Shown in pieces: positions 16,521 through 25,063 of a stretch of 64,000 nt of DNA (the stretch's first letter is position 1; each line of letters opens with the position of its first letter). Both the position numbers and the translations under genes were made by a program. The stretch is from Segatella copri. Lineage in GTDB: Bacteria; Bacteroidota; Bacteroidia; Bacteroidales; Bacteroidaceae. The notes beneath the pieces are model-generated. The model was not told the DNA's origin, ran no database searches, and worked only from the letters and a program-made list of their open reading frames with translations. The stretch lies in assembly GCF_949820605.1 (NCBI RefSeq), contig NZ_CATKVU010000007.1, positions 248,001-312,000 of the forward strand, given 5' to 3'.

Positions 16521-17744
16521 ATGAATACAGGACTTGACCAATATATGGATATCTTTAAAGATGCAGTTGAAGATTCGGCTGCAAAGTTAACAAAAAGTTT
16601 CGAGAAAATACTCATCGAGGTGATAATTTTGTTCATGGTAATACCAAGAAAGATAAATTTCACCCAAATGGGGAGGTATGGCTCGCATGTTGAGCAAACC
16701 TATCGCAACGCATTCGGCTTAAAAAAGTCGAAAAGCATTGACTGGCTCAAACTTAATGTCTCACTTGCCAAGCGCTTCTTTGGTAAACAGGGAAGATGGG
16801 CTATTGCCATTGATCCCAGCTACATCAGCAAAGCTGGCAAGAAGACTCCACATATCGGTCGTTTTTGGTCGGGATGTGCACAGTCTGTTAAACATGGTCT
16901 CGAAATCATGGGTATTGGACTCATTGATATTGTTGCCAAAGACTGCATGATGTTAAGAGCACACCAGTCGCTAAGTAATAAAGAACTGAGTCTTAGAAAC
17001 AAGACTATGGTAGATTTCTATATCGGCGTCATTAAGCGTTACCGCAATGAACTTCTCAAACTCTCAACCCTCATAGTTGCAGATGCTTACTTCTCTACAA
17101 GTACATTTGTTAATGGGATAAAGAAAGAAGGGTTCTCTTTGATAAGCCGCTTTCGTGACAATGCTTGTCTCTTTTATGTCTATGCTGGTCCACGTACTGG
17201 AAAACGTGGTCGCCCAAAGACCAAGGATGGCAAGATTGATATGAAGAATCTTGACCTCACTCGAATGGAGAAGATGGAAATGAAAGATATAGAAGGAACA
17301 GCTTATACTTTGATTGCCTATTCCAAGGCACTCAAGTGTAAAGTTAGACTTGTCATCTGGCAGATGCCGAATGGCAAGAAGAAACTATTCTTCTCTACAG
17401 ACACCTCACTTTCGGGTGAAGAGGTACTTCTTTATTATAGAACCAGGTTCCAGATCGAATTTTGCTTTCGTGACGCCAAAGGCTATACTGGTCTTATGGA
17501 CTGCCAGGCTCGCGATAAGTGGAAACTCGATTTTGCTTTCAATGCTTCGTTCACATCACTAAATGTTGCCAAGGTAACTATGAAGGAGATGGGAATGGAA
17601 TATTCTATGTCTTCATTCAAGTCACTGATGACCAACATTTATCTGGTGAAACGAATTTTTAAAGCAAGTGGGTACACCCCGAACCGAACTTTAATTAGCA
17701 AGATTTTCAAAGATCTCTCGTGCTTACAGCGTATAGCTGCTTAG
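16521..17744 (+). CDS. IS4-family transposase
   Basis: 407 residues, apparently intact. The DDE triad can be read as D98 (AIAIDPSY), D188 (IVADAYFS) and E313. E313 lies in the IS4 signature Y-(2)-R-(3)-E-(6)-K, seen here as Y306, R309, E313 and K320. It is the sole gene of the element that interrupts the lipoprotein gene and is encoded opposite to it. Confidence 0.92.
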   Translation: MNTGLDQYMDIFKDAVEDSAAKLTKSFEKILIEVIILFMVIPRKINFTQMGRYGSHVEQTYRNAFGLKKSKSIDWLKLNVSLAKRFFGKQGRWAIAIDPSYISKAGKKTPHIGRFWSGCAQSVKHGLEIMGIGLIDIVAKDCMMLRAHQSLSNKELSLRNKTMVDFYIGVIKRYRNELLKLSTLIVADAYFSTSTFVNGIKKEGFSLISRFRDNACLFYVYAGPRTGKRGRPKTKDGKIDMKNLDLTRMEKMEMKDIEGTAYTLIAYSKALKCKVRLVIWQMPNGKKKLFFSTDTSLSGEEVLLYYRTRFQIEFCFRDAKGYTGLMDCQARDKWKLDFAFNASFTSLNVAKVTMKEMGMEYSMSSFKSLMTNIYLVKRIFKASGYTPNRTLISKIFKDLSCLQRIAA

Positions 17745-18558
17745 CACATTATTGAATTATTAACGAACTATTGATAATTTTGTAACTATCTTCTTTTGGA
17801 TTATTTCAGCATCTTTTATTCTGTTGTTATTTTCGAATCGTTTTATGTATGATTTGTTAACCTCATCATAGGCACTTTCTATATCGTTCTTCTCTTGTAC
17901 ACATTTTGAAAATGCATTAATTATGTCTTTTGATAGAGCTAAATATTTTGCATAATTTTGTGTTGCTTCAGAAGTGTTTATGCCATAATTCTTAGCATAA
18001 TTGATACAGTCCTTGAATAAATTATCATAATCAATTTCATTATCTTCCCTTATATATTGGGAGCTTGACATGCTGATTTTATCTAAAATCTTGTTGTGAT
18101 AATATCCGATGGAATCTGTTTTAAGTGTAGTATTATTTGCATTTACATATGTAGGTGATTCTGTTGTAAGAAGTAGCGAATCTTTTAAGGGTATCTTCAT
18201 GCTACTTCTTGTTGCCATAGCTTTTGAACAGCTTTCCCAATGGGCATCAAAGGCCCATGAGCATAAAGTGCCTACAATAGGACCAGCAGGTCCGGTAATA
18301 TATCCTGTTATGCCATCAACTACAGCAGAGAATACTTTACCACCCCATTTATTGAGACTTCTAGTTTGAGGTCCTACATTGTAGGTGTTGTTTAAACTGT
18401 CAATAGAAGTACAAAGCTGTGTAAAAGAATTGTTAGCTGTTGTAGAGGTTGCAACACTAGTCATGTCATTAGAGCATGAACTGAACACGAAAGCCACAAA
18501 GACTACTAAAATGCATAAAATCTTTCTCATAATTGTTATTTTATTATTAATAATATTA

Positions 18559-18924
18559 TTAAATCTCTCCAAAATACTCTTTTCCATCTATGTTTATTGT
18601 GATGATGTGAGCTTTATTTAGTATATCTTGTGATATCCAAATAGACAAATTGTCATTTGTGGTAGTACATACATTATATATGTTATTTCCGTCAATATCT
18701 TCTAAGGTAATAGTTAAGTCTTCACCCGTTTGTCGAGAACGAATGTAAATAACGTTCTCGACAATCTCTACAATAGGTGTGCTAACTCTAGGTGGAGCAT
18801 GACGAATTTGACCATAACTATCAGTCGGGTCTGACGAGTGTACTTGTAAAGGAATAAACTCCCTTTCTGCATAAGCTTTTGTTGTTGCAACAATTAGCAA
18901 TGCGGTAAATAATAAATGTTTCAT
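18559..18924 (-). CDS. DUF3244-like secreted protein
   Basis: 121 residues with a signal peptide (cleavage after KAYA). The mature part contains the DUF3244-type core (VENVIYIRSRQTGEDLTITL ... LSIWISQDILNKAHIITINI), a small Ig-like beta sandwich common in Prevotella. It is the first gene of a minus-strand operon; the next gene starts 28 bases downstream. DUF3244 genes are often found next to TPR regulators, as here (19070-20668). The function is unknown. Confidence 0.75.
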   Translation of the reverse strand: MKHLLFTALLIVATTKAYAEREFIPLQVHSSDPTDSYGQIRHAPPRVSTPIVEIVENVIYIRSRQTGEDLTITLEDIDGNNIYNVCTTTNDNLSIWISQDILNKAHIITINIDGKEYFGEI

Positions 18925-18949
18925 AATCTAATAAATTTTTTATTCGGTT

Positions 18950-18958
18950 GCAAAGATA
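18950..18958 (-). promoter_or_regulatory. -7 element TATCTTTGC of the DUF3244 operon
   Basis: Minus-strand consensus match, 25 bases before the ATG. A TTTG at 18981-18984 lies about 22 bases upstream in -33 position. Confidence 0.7.
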
Positions 18959-19009
18959 TAGAAAAACAGATGAAGTGCAAAAAAAAAGAGTGTACAGAGA
19001 GTGTACAAT

Positions 19010-19055
19010 AGCATATCCATTGATGTACACAAACGTGTATACTAATGGATATGCT
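19010..19055. repeat. Inverted repeat between TPR regulator and DUF3244 operon
   Basis: The 12-base arms AGCATATCCATT (19010-19021) and AATGGATATGCT (19044-19055) are perfect complements and enclose a second, weaker palindrome (GTACAC/GTGTAT). It may terminate the TPR gene, but it lacks a T-run. With the two AGAGTGTACA copies at about 18987-19006, it may instead be an operator of the DUF3244 promoter. Confidence 0.65.
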
Positions 19056-19069
19056 TGATTTACAGGTGA

Positions 19070-20668
19070 CTATAAGGAGAGGATTACTTTATCCCAATCT
19101 GAAGGTGTTCCTTTTTTCTTAAAAACCTTTATATACATTCTTCTTCTAGATGCTGTTATTGCTTCTTTTGTTACATTAACAAATTTTGCAATATTTGAAG
19201 GGGTAACACCTAATTTTATCATTAAACAGATTTTGTATTCTACAGGATTTGTACAGAGGAATGCCTCTAGATTTTTATCAAATTCCGGATACGTAGAGTT
19301 TATTAATATTTTGAGATTCCTCCAACCTTCCTCTGATAGTTTATAAGTACCTTCCTTTATTTCTTTGTTAATTGTATTTTGTATTTTGGAAGTGCCTATA
19401 GAGTTTTGCTCTGAGTTGAGTTTAGCTTGTGTTTTTAATTCTGCAAGTTTTTCTAATTGTTTCAATTTATCAATTTTAAGTTTAAGCAATTCTTGCTCTT
19501 GCTTCATATTCTTAATTTTCATTTGAAAGCTAAAGAATATGATAAGCAAGAAAAAAAATGCTATTATAATTGAAATATTTTTGAAATGATTCTTTGCTTT
19601 GAGTTTCGTATTTTCTCTTTCTTTTAGATTGTATTGGTACAATTGCTCTGCTTTTTTAGTAGCTTCGCAGTTTTTGAGTTTTTGAACAGAGTCATCGTAG
19701 AGTGTAAATTTCTTGAAGTACTTATTGGTAATAGCATCTTTGGATGTTATTTCTTTTAGTAAATTCTCTAAAGCGTAGCGTTTGGATGTGATATTACCGA
19801 AATCTAAAATAGCGTTTCGATATATATTTGCAAGTTTCTTGTTGTTATTTTTTGTATATATGTCAAGAGCAGTAACATAAACTCCGTTTTTGTCATTAAG
19901 TATATTAATATTGTTGATGCAATAGTTTATGTGAGACAATGCTTTAGTTGTCTCATCTTTTCTATTGTAAGCCACTGCAAGACCATGATGGAAAAGTAGA
20001 AGAAGTAAGGTGTCTTTATTTTTTTTTGCCTTTTCTACTCCTAATGAGAAATTTTTCTGTGCTTTTAAAATATTATTTTGTCCTAAATATACTTCTCCCA
20101 TATCTCTTATGTCATAAAGCATATTTCTGATATTTCCGCTGAGCGAGTCTGCCTGATAGGCAAGGCGCAGTGCCGCTAATGCTTCTTTATTTAAGTCTGT
20201 ATAGCGATACACGTTTGCCATTTGGCAATAGATGTCACCTTGCAGGGCATAGTTGTCCTTGGCAACCTTCTCGTTCGCTTTCTGATAAAACTTGAGTGCT
20301 TCGGGTTTGTCGCCAATTTCGTAGTATACTCTTCCTGCATAGAAGTATGCTTCGGCAAGCAGGTTGTCTTCACCTGCATGCTCAAAATATGAAACTAATG
20401 AGTCGATGAGGAGTTTCTGATTCGTGATGGGTTGATAGTCCTTGTCGCTAGCCTTTAATTTCAAAAGCTGGTAATACCTTTGATTGGCAGTGGACATGTT
20501 CGGCTCTGCCTGGCAGATACTGTCAAGCATTTTGCTTCCTTTCTCTGTATCTGCTGAAAGCACTTGGTCTGCTTTCTTGAGTGCAGGAGAAAAACTCTGT
20601 TTACATCCTGCAAAAAGAGCAAGAAGTAATATGATAATTGTTGATATGACGAATTGCTTTCTTTTCAT
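19070..20668 (-). CDS. TPR sensor-regulator with membrane segment and C-terminal HTH
   Basis: About 532 residues. A lipobox-like LFAGC follows the N-terminal hydrophobic stretch. Residues about 40-330 contain tetratricopeptide-type helices (for example AEAYFYAGRVYYEIGDKPEA). A membrane segment (IIIAFFFLLIIFFSF) and a coiled coil follow. The C-terminus has a LuxR-like HTH (MIKLGVTPSNIAKFVNVTKE ... RRRMYIKVF). The start at ATG 20668 is preferred because the -7 element at 20692-20700 lies downstream of the longer in-frame Met. Such one-protein regulators are typical of Bacteroidota. The adjacent DUF3244 operon is a plausible target. Confidence 0.8.
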   Translation of the reverse strand: MKRKQFVISTIIILLLALFAGCKQSFSPALKKADQVLSADTEKGSKMLDSICQAEPNMSTANQRYYQLLKLKASDKDYQPITNQKLLIDSLVSYFEHAGEDNLLAEAYFYAGRVYYEIGDKPEALKFYQKANEKVAKDNYALQGDIYCQMANVYRYTDLNKEALAALRLAYQADSLSGNIRNMLYDIRDMGEVYLGQNNILKAQKNFSLGVEKAKKNKDTLLLLLFHHGLAVAYNRKDETTKALSHINYCINNINILNDKNGVYVTALDIYTKNNNKKLANIYRNAILDFGNITSKRYALENLLKEITSKDAITNKYFKKFTLYDDSVQKLKNCEATKKAEQLYQYNLKERENTKLKAKNHFKNISIIIAFFFLLIIFFSFQMKIKNMKQEQELLKLKIDKLKQLEKLAELKTQAKLNSEQNSIGTSKIQNTINKEIKEGTYKLSEEGWRNLKILINSTYPEFDKNLEAFLCTNPVEYKICLMIKLGVTPSNIAKFVNVTKEAITASRRRMYIKVFKKKGTPSDWDKVILSL

Positions 20669-20691
20669 CTGTTGTTTTTGTTTAATATCGT

Positions 20692-20700
20692 GCAAAAATA
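20692..20700 (-). promoter_or_regulatory. -7 element TATTTTTGC of the TPR regulator
   Basis: Minus-strand TAnnTTTGC match 23 bases before ATG 20668; it decides the start codon of that gene. Confidence 0.7.
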
Positions 20701-20793
20701 CAACTTTTATTTTCAATTACCAAAATTTTGTGCGCAAAACTTATAAGTTGACAGTAAAATAAGTTTTAAGGTGATAGACAATCATAAAAAACG

Positions 20794-20826
20794 AGGCGGC
20801 AAACTGCATCACGCAGGTTACCGCCT
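20794..20826 (-). terminator. Terminator of the arabinofuranosidase gene
   Basis: A hairpin with AGGCGGCAAACTGC and its near complement lies downstream of the GH51 stop codon and is followed on the minus strand by a T-run (CGTTTTTTATG). Confidence 0.75.
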
Positions 20827-20915
20827 TCTCTTTTCTAACTAACTTTCTTATCAACTATTCAAAATGTTATTACCTGTATATGGATTCCAGGGCATCCTGC
20901 CCTGGATGTAGTCTG

Positions 20916-23357
20916 TTATTTCAAACGGATGATATTCAGCGAGCTGGCTGGAATCTCTACCGTAGCACTATTCTTCTCTGTAGTTACGTAGTTTTCTACA
21001 GGATAGATGTTGGTAGGGTTGTCGATGGTGTTCTCCTCCAGACCGTTCTTGGCAGAAAGGCGGATGAGCTTGCCATTCTTGATTTCCTTGCCCTGAAGAT
21101 TAATCTTCGCTGTGGTGTGCTCGGTGCTGGTGTTGGCAATCTTCAGGATTACCTCACCTGTCTGCTCATCAAGTGTGGCTGTAGAGAAGATGCCAGGAAG
21201 GGTGTTTGCCTTCAACTTGGTTGAGAATACTTCCTTGCCATCCAACTTGGCGAAGATGCTGTCGCCTACTACTTTCAGCTCGATGTCATACCACTTGCCG
21301 GTCTCGATGCTGCCTGGGGTAGTAGCTATCTGACTCTTGGCACCATTCACGATAGCCTCCACTCCGTGCTGGGTGTTGTTCCAGCCACCGAGGTTCAACC
21401 AGCAGTAGTTGTTCTTATCCACGTAGTTAAAGATGATGAGGAAACCTTCGTTTCCGGCATCCTTCTTCGCGCGTACCTTATATATATAGCCGTTGCTGGT
21501 AATCTCGCCTGGGTTCAGACGGATGCAGCTCTCTTCGTTGCTGGTCTGCTTGATGAGGTTGCCCTCTGTCTTCCACTGTCCACGGATATCGGTAGGCAAC
21601 TCCTGCATTGTCATCGGCAGCGCCTTTCCGTTCTCATCGCTGTAGCCCTTGTCCTCGAAAGAAACCTGAGTGCCCCATGTTCCCATACCTACACGGCAGA
21701 TAGCTGGCTTCACCTGAGTCTGCTCATATTTGTATGGATTCTCCTGGTTCACCTTCAGTACACGGGTACCGATGTTGTTGGCCATCACGTTCTGAACGTA
21801 GTAAGATGGAGTTCCGAATACCTTGTCTGATGTATACTGAATCATATCCGGTGCCCACATACGGTTGTTGAGGTTGGCGAAGATAGGAGCATAGGATGCC
21901 ATGGTCACGATATCCGAATTGTTCTCGATGCCCATCATATAGACAGCCTCACCGAGTGCTGCATCGAGTGAACCCATATTGCCGAAGCCCTGGGTTACGG
22001 CATATTCACCTACATAAATCTCGCTGCCCTTGCGGTCGTAGTTATCATACTTGTTGAAGTTCTCGGCAAACCAGGCTGGGTTTCTGTAGTAGTGCTCGTC
22101 GAGGAGTTCTACGCTTTCGTTGCTTTCCCACTTAGGGTTGTCATCGCCCCAAGCCACCACGTTACCGATGAGGTGCATCTTAGGATATTTCGCCAATACA
22201 GCATCCTTGAACTTCTTGAAGCGCTCGTAGTAATGGTCGCTCTGAGCCGCAGGATCCGGCTGGTTGTTCTCATTACCAATCTCCAGATACTCGATATTGT
22301 ATGGTTCCGGATGACCATTTTTGGCACGGAGCGCACCATATTTCGAGGTAACAGGACCGTTGGCATACTCCAGGGCATTCATGCACTCATCAATCCAAGG
22401 CTGGATGCTGTCTACAGGAGTCATACCGCCGTGCCACAAACCTACGTTTACAACATAGAGAGGCTTGGCGTTCAGATCCTCGGCAAGCTGCAGATACTCA
22501 TCGAATCCCATACCATCGCTGGTACGGTAGCGCCAGTTTACGTTCTTATGGCCCGGACGTTCCTCGATAGGACCGATAGTCTTCTCCCAGTGGAAAGCAT
22601 TCTCAGGAGATTCCTGTCCCTCTACGTAGCAACCGCCAGGGAAGCGGACGAACTTAGGATGGATGTTATAGAGAAGCTGAGCCAGGTCTGGGCGCAAGCC
22701 ATTCTCGCGATTCTTGAAAGTAGGAGGGAAGAGGCTTACTACATCGAGAACGATGGTACCCTTTCCGTCGGCTACGAGTTGGAACTGAGCCTTGGCGTCG
22801 TTTCCGTTGGCAGTCAACTCAGCCGTATATTTGGTCCACTTCTTGCCAACCTTGGCATTGAGTGCGGTTTCTGCGTAAACCTTATCGCCCTTGGCGTTGG
22901 TGAGGCGAGCCTTCAATCCGCCCTTGTAGCTACCTTTCGCCCAGAAAGAGAGTTTGTAGGTTCTGCCCTGCACGGCGTTGATTCCCCAGAAACCCTCATT
23001 GATGAGAGAGGCTGTAGCTGCAGGCTTGGCAGCGATGGTAAGCTGGAGTGCCTTGCCCTGTGCATTGTTGAGCAAACCCTTATTGATGAGTTGTGCATTG
23101 ATCTTTGCACCTTCCTGAGCCGCAGTCTTCCAGGTTGGAATATTCTTGTCATCGTCTTCGAAAGAACGGTTGCTGATGAGTTCGGCATAGAGACCGCCAT
23201 CTGCAGCATGGTTGATATCCTCGAAGAAGATACCATAGAGGTTAGGAGATACCTTGATACCTGGGTTAGAGGCATCTACATTGATGATAACCTGTGCGTT
23301 GGCTGCCAAAGCAGAGGCCAACACTGCTGAAAGTAAAATCTGTCTTTTCTTATTCAT
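20916..23357 (-). CDS. GH51 alpha-L-arabinofuranosidase
   Basis: 813 residues, secreted (signal peptide ending AANAQ). It releases arabinose side chains from arabinan or arabinoxylan. The GH51 barrel shows the acid/base Glu in LEIGNEN (E363) and the nucleophile Glu in IYVGEYAV (E451). The N-terminus SPNLYGIFFEDINHAADGGLYAELI is typical of the family. Residues about 75-210 look like a CenC-type carbohydrate-binding insertion. After about residue 590 a concanavalin-like domain and the C-terminal beta sandwich follow, so the protein is longer than minimal GH51 enzymes. It is monocistronic, with promoter at 23440-23448 and terminator at 20794-20826. The esterase operon at 25-30 kb may act on the same feruloylated polymers. 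Confidence 0.95.
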   Translation of the reverse strand: MNKKRQILLSAVLASALAANAQVIINVDASNPGIKVSPNLYGIFFEDINHAADGGLYAELISNRSFEDDDKNIPTWKTAAQEGAKINAQLINKGLLNNAQGKALQLTIAAKPAATASLINEGFWGINAVQGRTYKLSFWAKGSYKGGLKARLTNAKGDKVYAETALNAKVGKKWTKYTAELTANGNDAKAQFQLVADGKGTIVLDVVSLFPPTFKNRENGLRPDLAQLLYNIHPKFVRFPGGCYVEGQESPENAFHWEKTIGPIEERPGHKNVNWRYRTSDGMGFDEYLQLAEDLNAKPLYVVNVGLWHGGMTPVDSIQPWIDECMNALEYANGPVTSKYGALRAKNGHPEPYNIEYLEIGNENNQPDPAAQSDHYYERFKKFKDAVLAKYPKMHLIGNVVAWGDDNPKWESNESVELLDEHYYRNPAWFAENFNKYDNYDRKGSEIYVGEYAVTQGFGNMGSLDAALGEAVYMMGIENNSDIVTMASYAPIFANLNNRMWAPDMIQYTSDKVFGTPSYYVQNVMANNIGTRVLKVNQENPYKYEQTQVKPAICRVGMGTWGTQVSFEDKGYSDENGKALPMTMQELPTDIRGQWKTEGNLIKQTSNEESCIRLNPGEITSNGYIYKVRAKKDAGNEGFLIIFNYVDKNNYCWLNLGGWNNTQHGVEAIVNGAKSQIATTPGSIETGKWYDIELKVVGDSIFAKLDGKEVFSTKLKANTLPGIFSTATLDEQTGEVILKIANTSTEHTTAKINLQGKEIKNGKLIRLSAKNGLEENTIDNPTNIYPVENYVTTEKNSATVEIPASSLNIIRLK

Positions 23358-23439
23358 TTCTTATTCTTAGGTTTGTTTACTTGTTGGTTGGCATGAAACC
23401 AAGCTAAGCCTGAATTCATGCCGCTATTAATACACAGTT

Positions 23440-23448
23440 GCAAAAGTA
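23440..23448 (-). promoter_or_regulatory. -7 element TACTTTTGC of the GH51 gene
   Basis: Minus-strand TAnnTTTGC match about 83 bases before the GH51 ATG. Confidence 0.65.
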
Positions 23449-23612
23449 CACAAAAAACACAAAGAAGAGGTGGACAAAAAGCGAATTATAGTGTAAAAGG
23501 TGGATTTTCTGATGAAAATCCACCTTTTTGCCGATTTACTTTGGATATATTAGACTTTGCGAAAGAACAGTGCGTTCTTATTGGTTGTTATAATCATTCA
23601 TTGCTATTCACT

Positions 23613-24881
23613 TTAAAAATCTTGCAAGTCTTGTTCCCTGCAATATAAGCTACGTATGCTTTTGCATACGCTCTTGGTCGTCAAGTTTGGCAAAGCCATT
23701 TTGTAATTGTCCTTCAGGGTGGTCATACCCAAGTAGTAGAGGCTGATAGGGTAGAACTCTGGGGAGAAGAACTTTTGCTTGTTGAACTTGCTGCGTAAAT
23801 CGGCTTGTGAATAGTACAATTCTCCATCCATCAACAGGCTGTCGAGCATTTCTTTGGCATTGTCAAGCGTGATGGTCAATCTTCTTATCCAACTAGTGTC
23901 AGTGCGCAGGTTCTCATCTACCATTTCCGTAGGGATGCCGCCTTTCAGTTCTGCAAAGTTCTTGAGGAAGTAAGTTAGAATGGTAGAGTTGAACAACGGT
24001 TCTGCATTTGGTAAAAAGTGGTAACCATCATAATTGTTGAGTATCAGAGTCCATAATTCCTCGAAAGAGGCTTGAGGGCCATATTTCTTGATGACATACT
24101 TCAGATATTGGGCTGCTTCCTCATGGGTAAAGCCCAATAGATTGGTAAATTCCGGCTTCAGAGTCAACATCTCTGCGATGTTATAGCCACTGGTTAAGTC
24201 ATCCATGGTGACAGGCAGTACTCCTGTGCAGAAGCAGGTGCGGATGGTACCTTCGCCAATGCCTGCCTTGATAACCTTGAAGAATGTTCGTAGGAAACTT
24301 TCCCCTGTGGTCAGGTCCTGGTACAGCGAGTCCTTATAGACAACTAGTAGCTGGTTGGTAAAGTTGTCGTATTCATCTATTAATATATAAAGAGGTGGAA
24401 GATTATGGGAAGAGATAAACTCGCATACTTCAACCAACATGTTGGAGGCATTGCCATCCTCTCTGAACCTGAAATCTCCAAAAAGGTCTCTGTTGCGTTC
24501 CACCAATGTACGGAGTGGACTGCAATTCACTGCGTTGAAGTTCTTCTCGATATCTTCCTTTTTGCTGGCAACGGAAGTAGTGGAAAAGTCATATCTTACA
24601 ACGAGATATTGGTTGTGCTCGTTTGTTGGGTGTTCGCCAATCCAAGTTCCACCAAATAAATCCTCGAATTGTGTTGCCATGTTGCGGTCGTAATAGTGAG
24701 CCAACATGGAAACGAGCAGACTCTTTCCGAATCTGCGAGGACGGAGAAAAACTGGTGCTTTGTAACGCTCAAGTAGTGGAATATAGTTGGTCTTGTCCAC
24801 ATAATAATATCCCTTGTGGCGAATCTCAGCAAAGTTCGCCACAGCGTATGGAACGGTAATATCTGCCTGTGAGTATGTCAT
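23613..24881 (-). CDS. AAA-ATPase-like protein, C-terminal nuclease domain missing
   Basis: 422 residues of the AAA-ATPase_like family (PF09820 type): N-terminus ADITVPYAVANFAEIRHKGYYYVDKTNYI, P-loop FLRPRRFGKSLL, Walker B LYILIDEYDNF. Family members normally continue with a PD-(D/E)xK nuclease-like domain to about 520-560 residues. Here the protein stops soon after MALPNLTTKSV, the point where that domain begins. No further homologous coding was seen downstream. The gene is therefore probably truncated, but may still be expressed from the promoter at 24901-24909. It differs in family from the DUF4143 ATPases elsewhere in the window. Confidence 0.85.
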   Translation of the reverse strand: MTYSQADITVPYAVANFAEIRHKGYYYVDKTNYIPLLERYKAPVFLRPRRFGKSLLVSMLAHYYDRNMATQFEDLFGGTWIGEHPTNEHNQYLVVRYDFSTTSVASKKEDIEKNFNAVNCSPLRTLVERNRDLFGDFRFREDGNASNMLVEVCEFISSHNLPPLYILIDEYDNFTNQLLVVYKDSLYQDLTTGESFLRTFFKVIKAGIGEGTIRTCFCTGVLPVTMDDLTSGYNIAEMLTLKPEFTNLLGFTHEEAAQYLKYVIKKYGPQASFEELWTLILNNYDGYHFLPNAEPLFNSTILTYFLKNFAELKGGIPTEMVDENLRTDTSWIRRLTITLDNAKEMLDSLLMDGELYYSQADLRSKFNKQKFFSPEFYPISLYYLGMTTLKDNYKMALPNLTTKSVCKSIRSLYCREQDLQDF

Positions 24882-24900
24882 GGTCTATCTCCTTTTTGTT

Positions 24901-24909
24901 GCAAATGTA
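24901..24909 (-). promoter_or_regulatory. -7 element TACATTTGC of the AAA-ATPase-like gene
   Basis: Minus-strand consensus match 20 bases before the ATG. The leader contains AAGGAGA as a likely ribosome-binding site. Confidence 0.7.
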
Positions 24910-24995
24910 CGACTTTTATTTATTACTGCCAAATAAAATAGAAAGAATTTGTTTAATATAGTAAAAACAGTCCCGCAAATACCGAATAATTAATA

Positions 24996-25043
24996 ACTGA
25001 GCCCACTTTAAAACAAGCCTTACTTTTTAAATGTGGGCTCAGT
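24996..25043. terminator. Hairpin downstream of the serine hydrolase operon
   Basis: Arms ACTGAGCCCAC and GTGGGCTCAGT, extended by T/A pairs, enclose a loop of about 20 bases. It lies 20 bases after the stop of the operon's last gene. The T-run is poor, so the terminator role is likely but not certain. Confidence 0.6.
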
Positions 25044-25063
25044 ATGTAAGAAAAAAATGTTAG

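Larger units (their letters stand above)
16380..17770. mobile_element. IS4-family insertion sequence with 10-bp target duplication
   Basis: The sequence TTGATAATTT occurs at 16370-16379 and again at 17771-17780, flanking the transposase gene. Imperfect ends are visible (TACTGCGTTAA at 16384 and, inverted, TAGTTCGTTAA at the right edge, 9 of 11). Removing the element restores the reading frame of the surrounding lipoprotein gene, which fixes the boundaries within a few bases. The length is about 1.39 kb. Confidence 0.88.
16203..18530 (-). pseudogene. Lipoprotein gene split by IS4-type element
   Basis: The 5' part (18530 down to 17771) encodes a lipoprotein: MRKILCILVVFVAF, lipobox FSSC near residue 16, and a glycine-rich hydrophobic stretch ITGYITGPAGPIVG. 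The 3' part (16379 to 16203) lies beyond the insertion. Removing the IS and one copy of the 10-bp duplication joins ...IVTKLS to TLDKKEDIKKYADQ... in frame and runs to the stop at 16203, giving about 312 residues. As it stands, the 5' part ends at a stop a few codons into the IS. ATG 18530 was chosen over the upstream in-frame Met because a signal peptide follows. It belonged to an operon with the DUF3244 gene and the 65-residue membrane protein. No family was recognised. Confidence 0.85.

Noticed and set aside
22092..23330. 412-codon open frame antisense to the GH51 gene
   Set aside because: Shadow of the arabinofuranosidase gene; no promoter, no recognisable domain.
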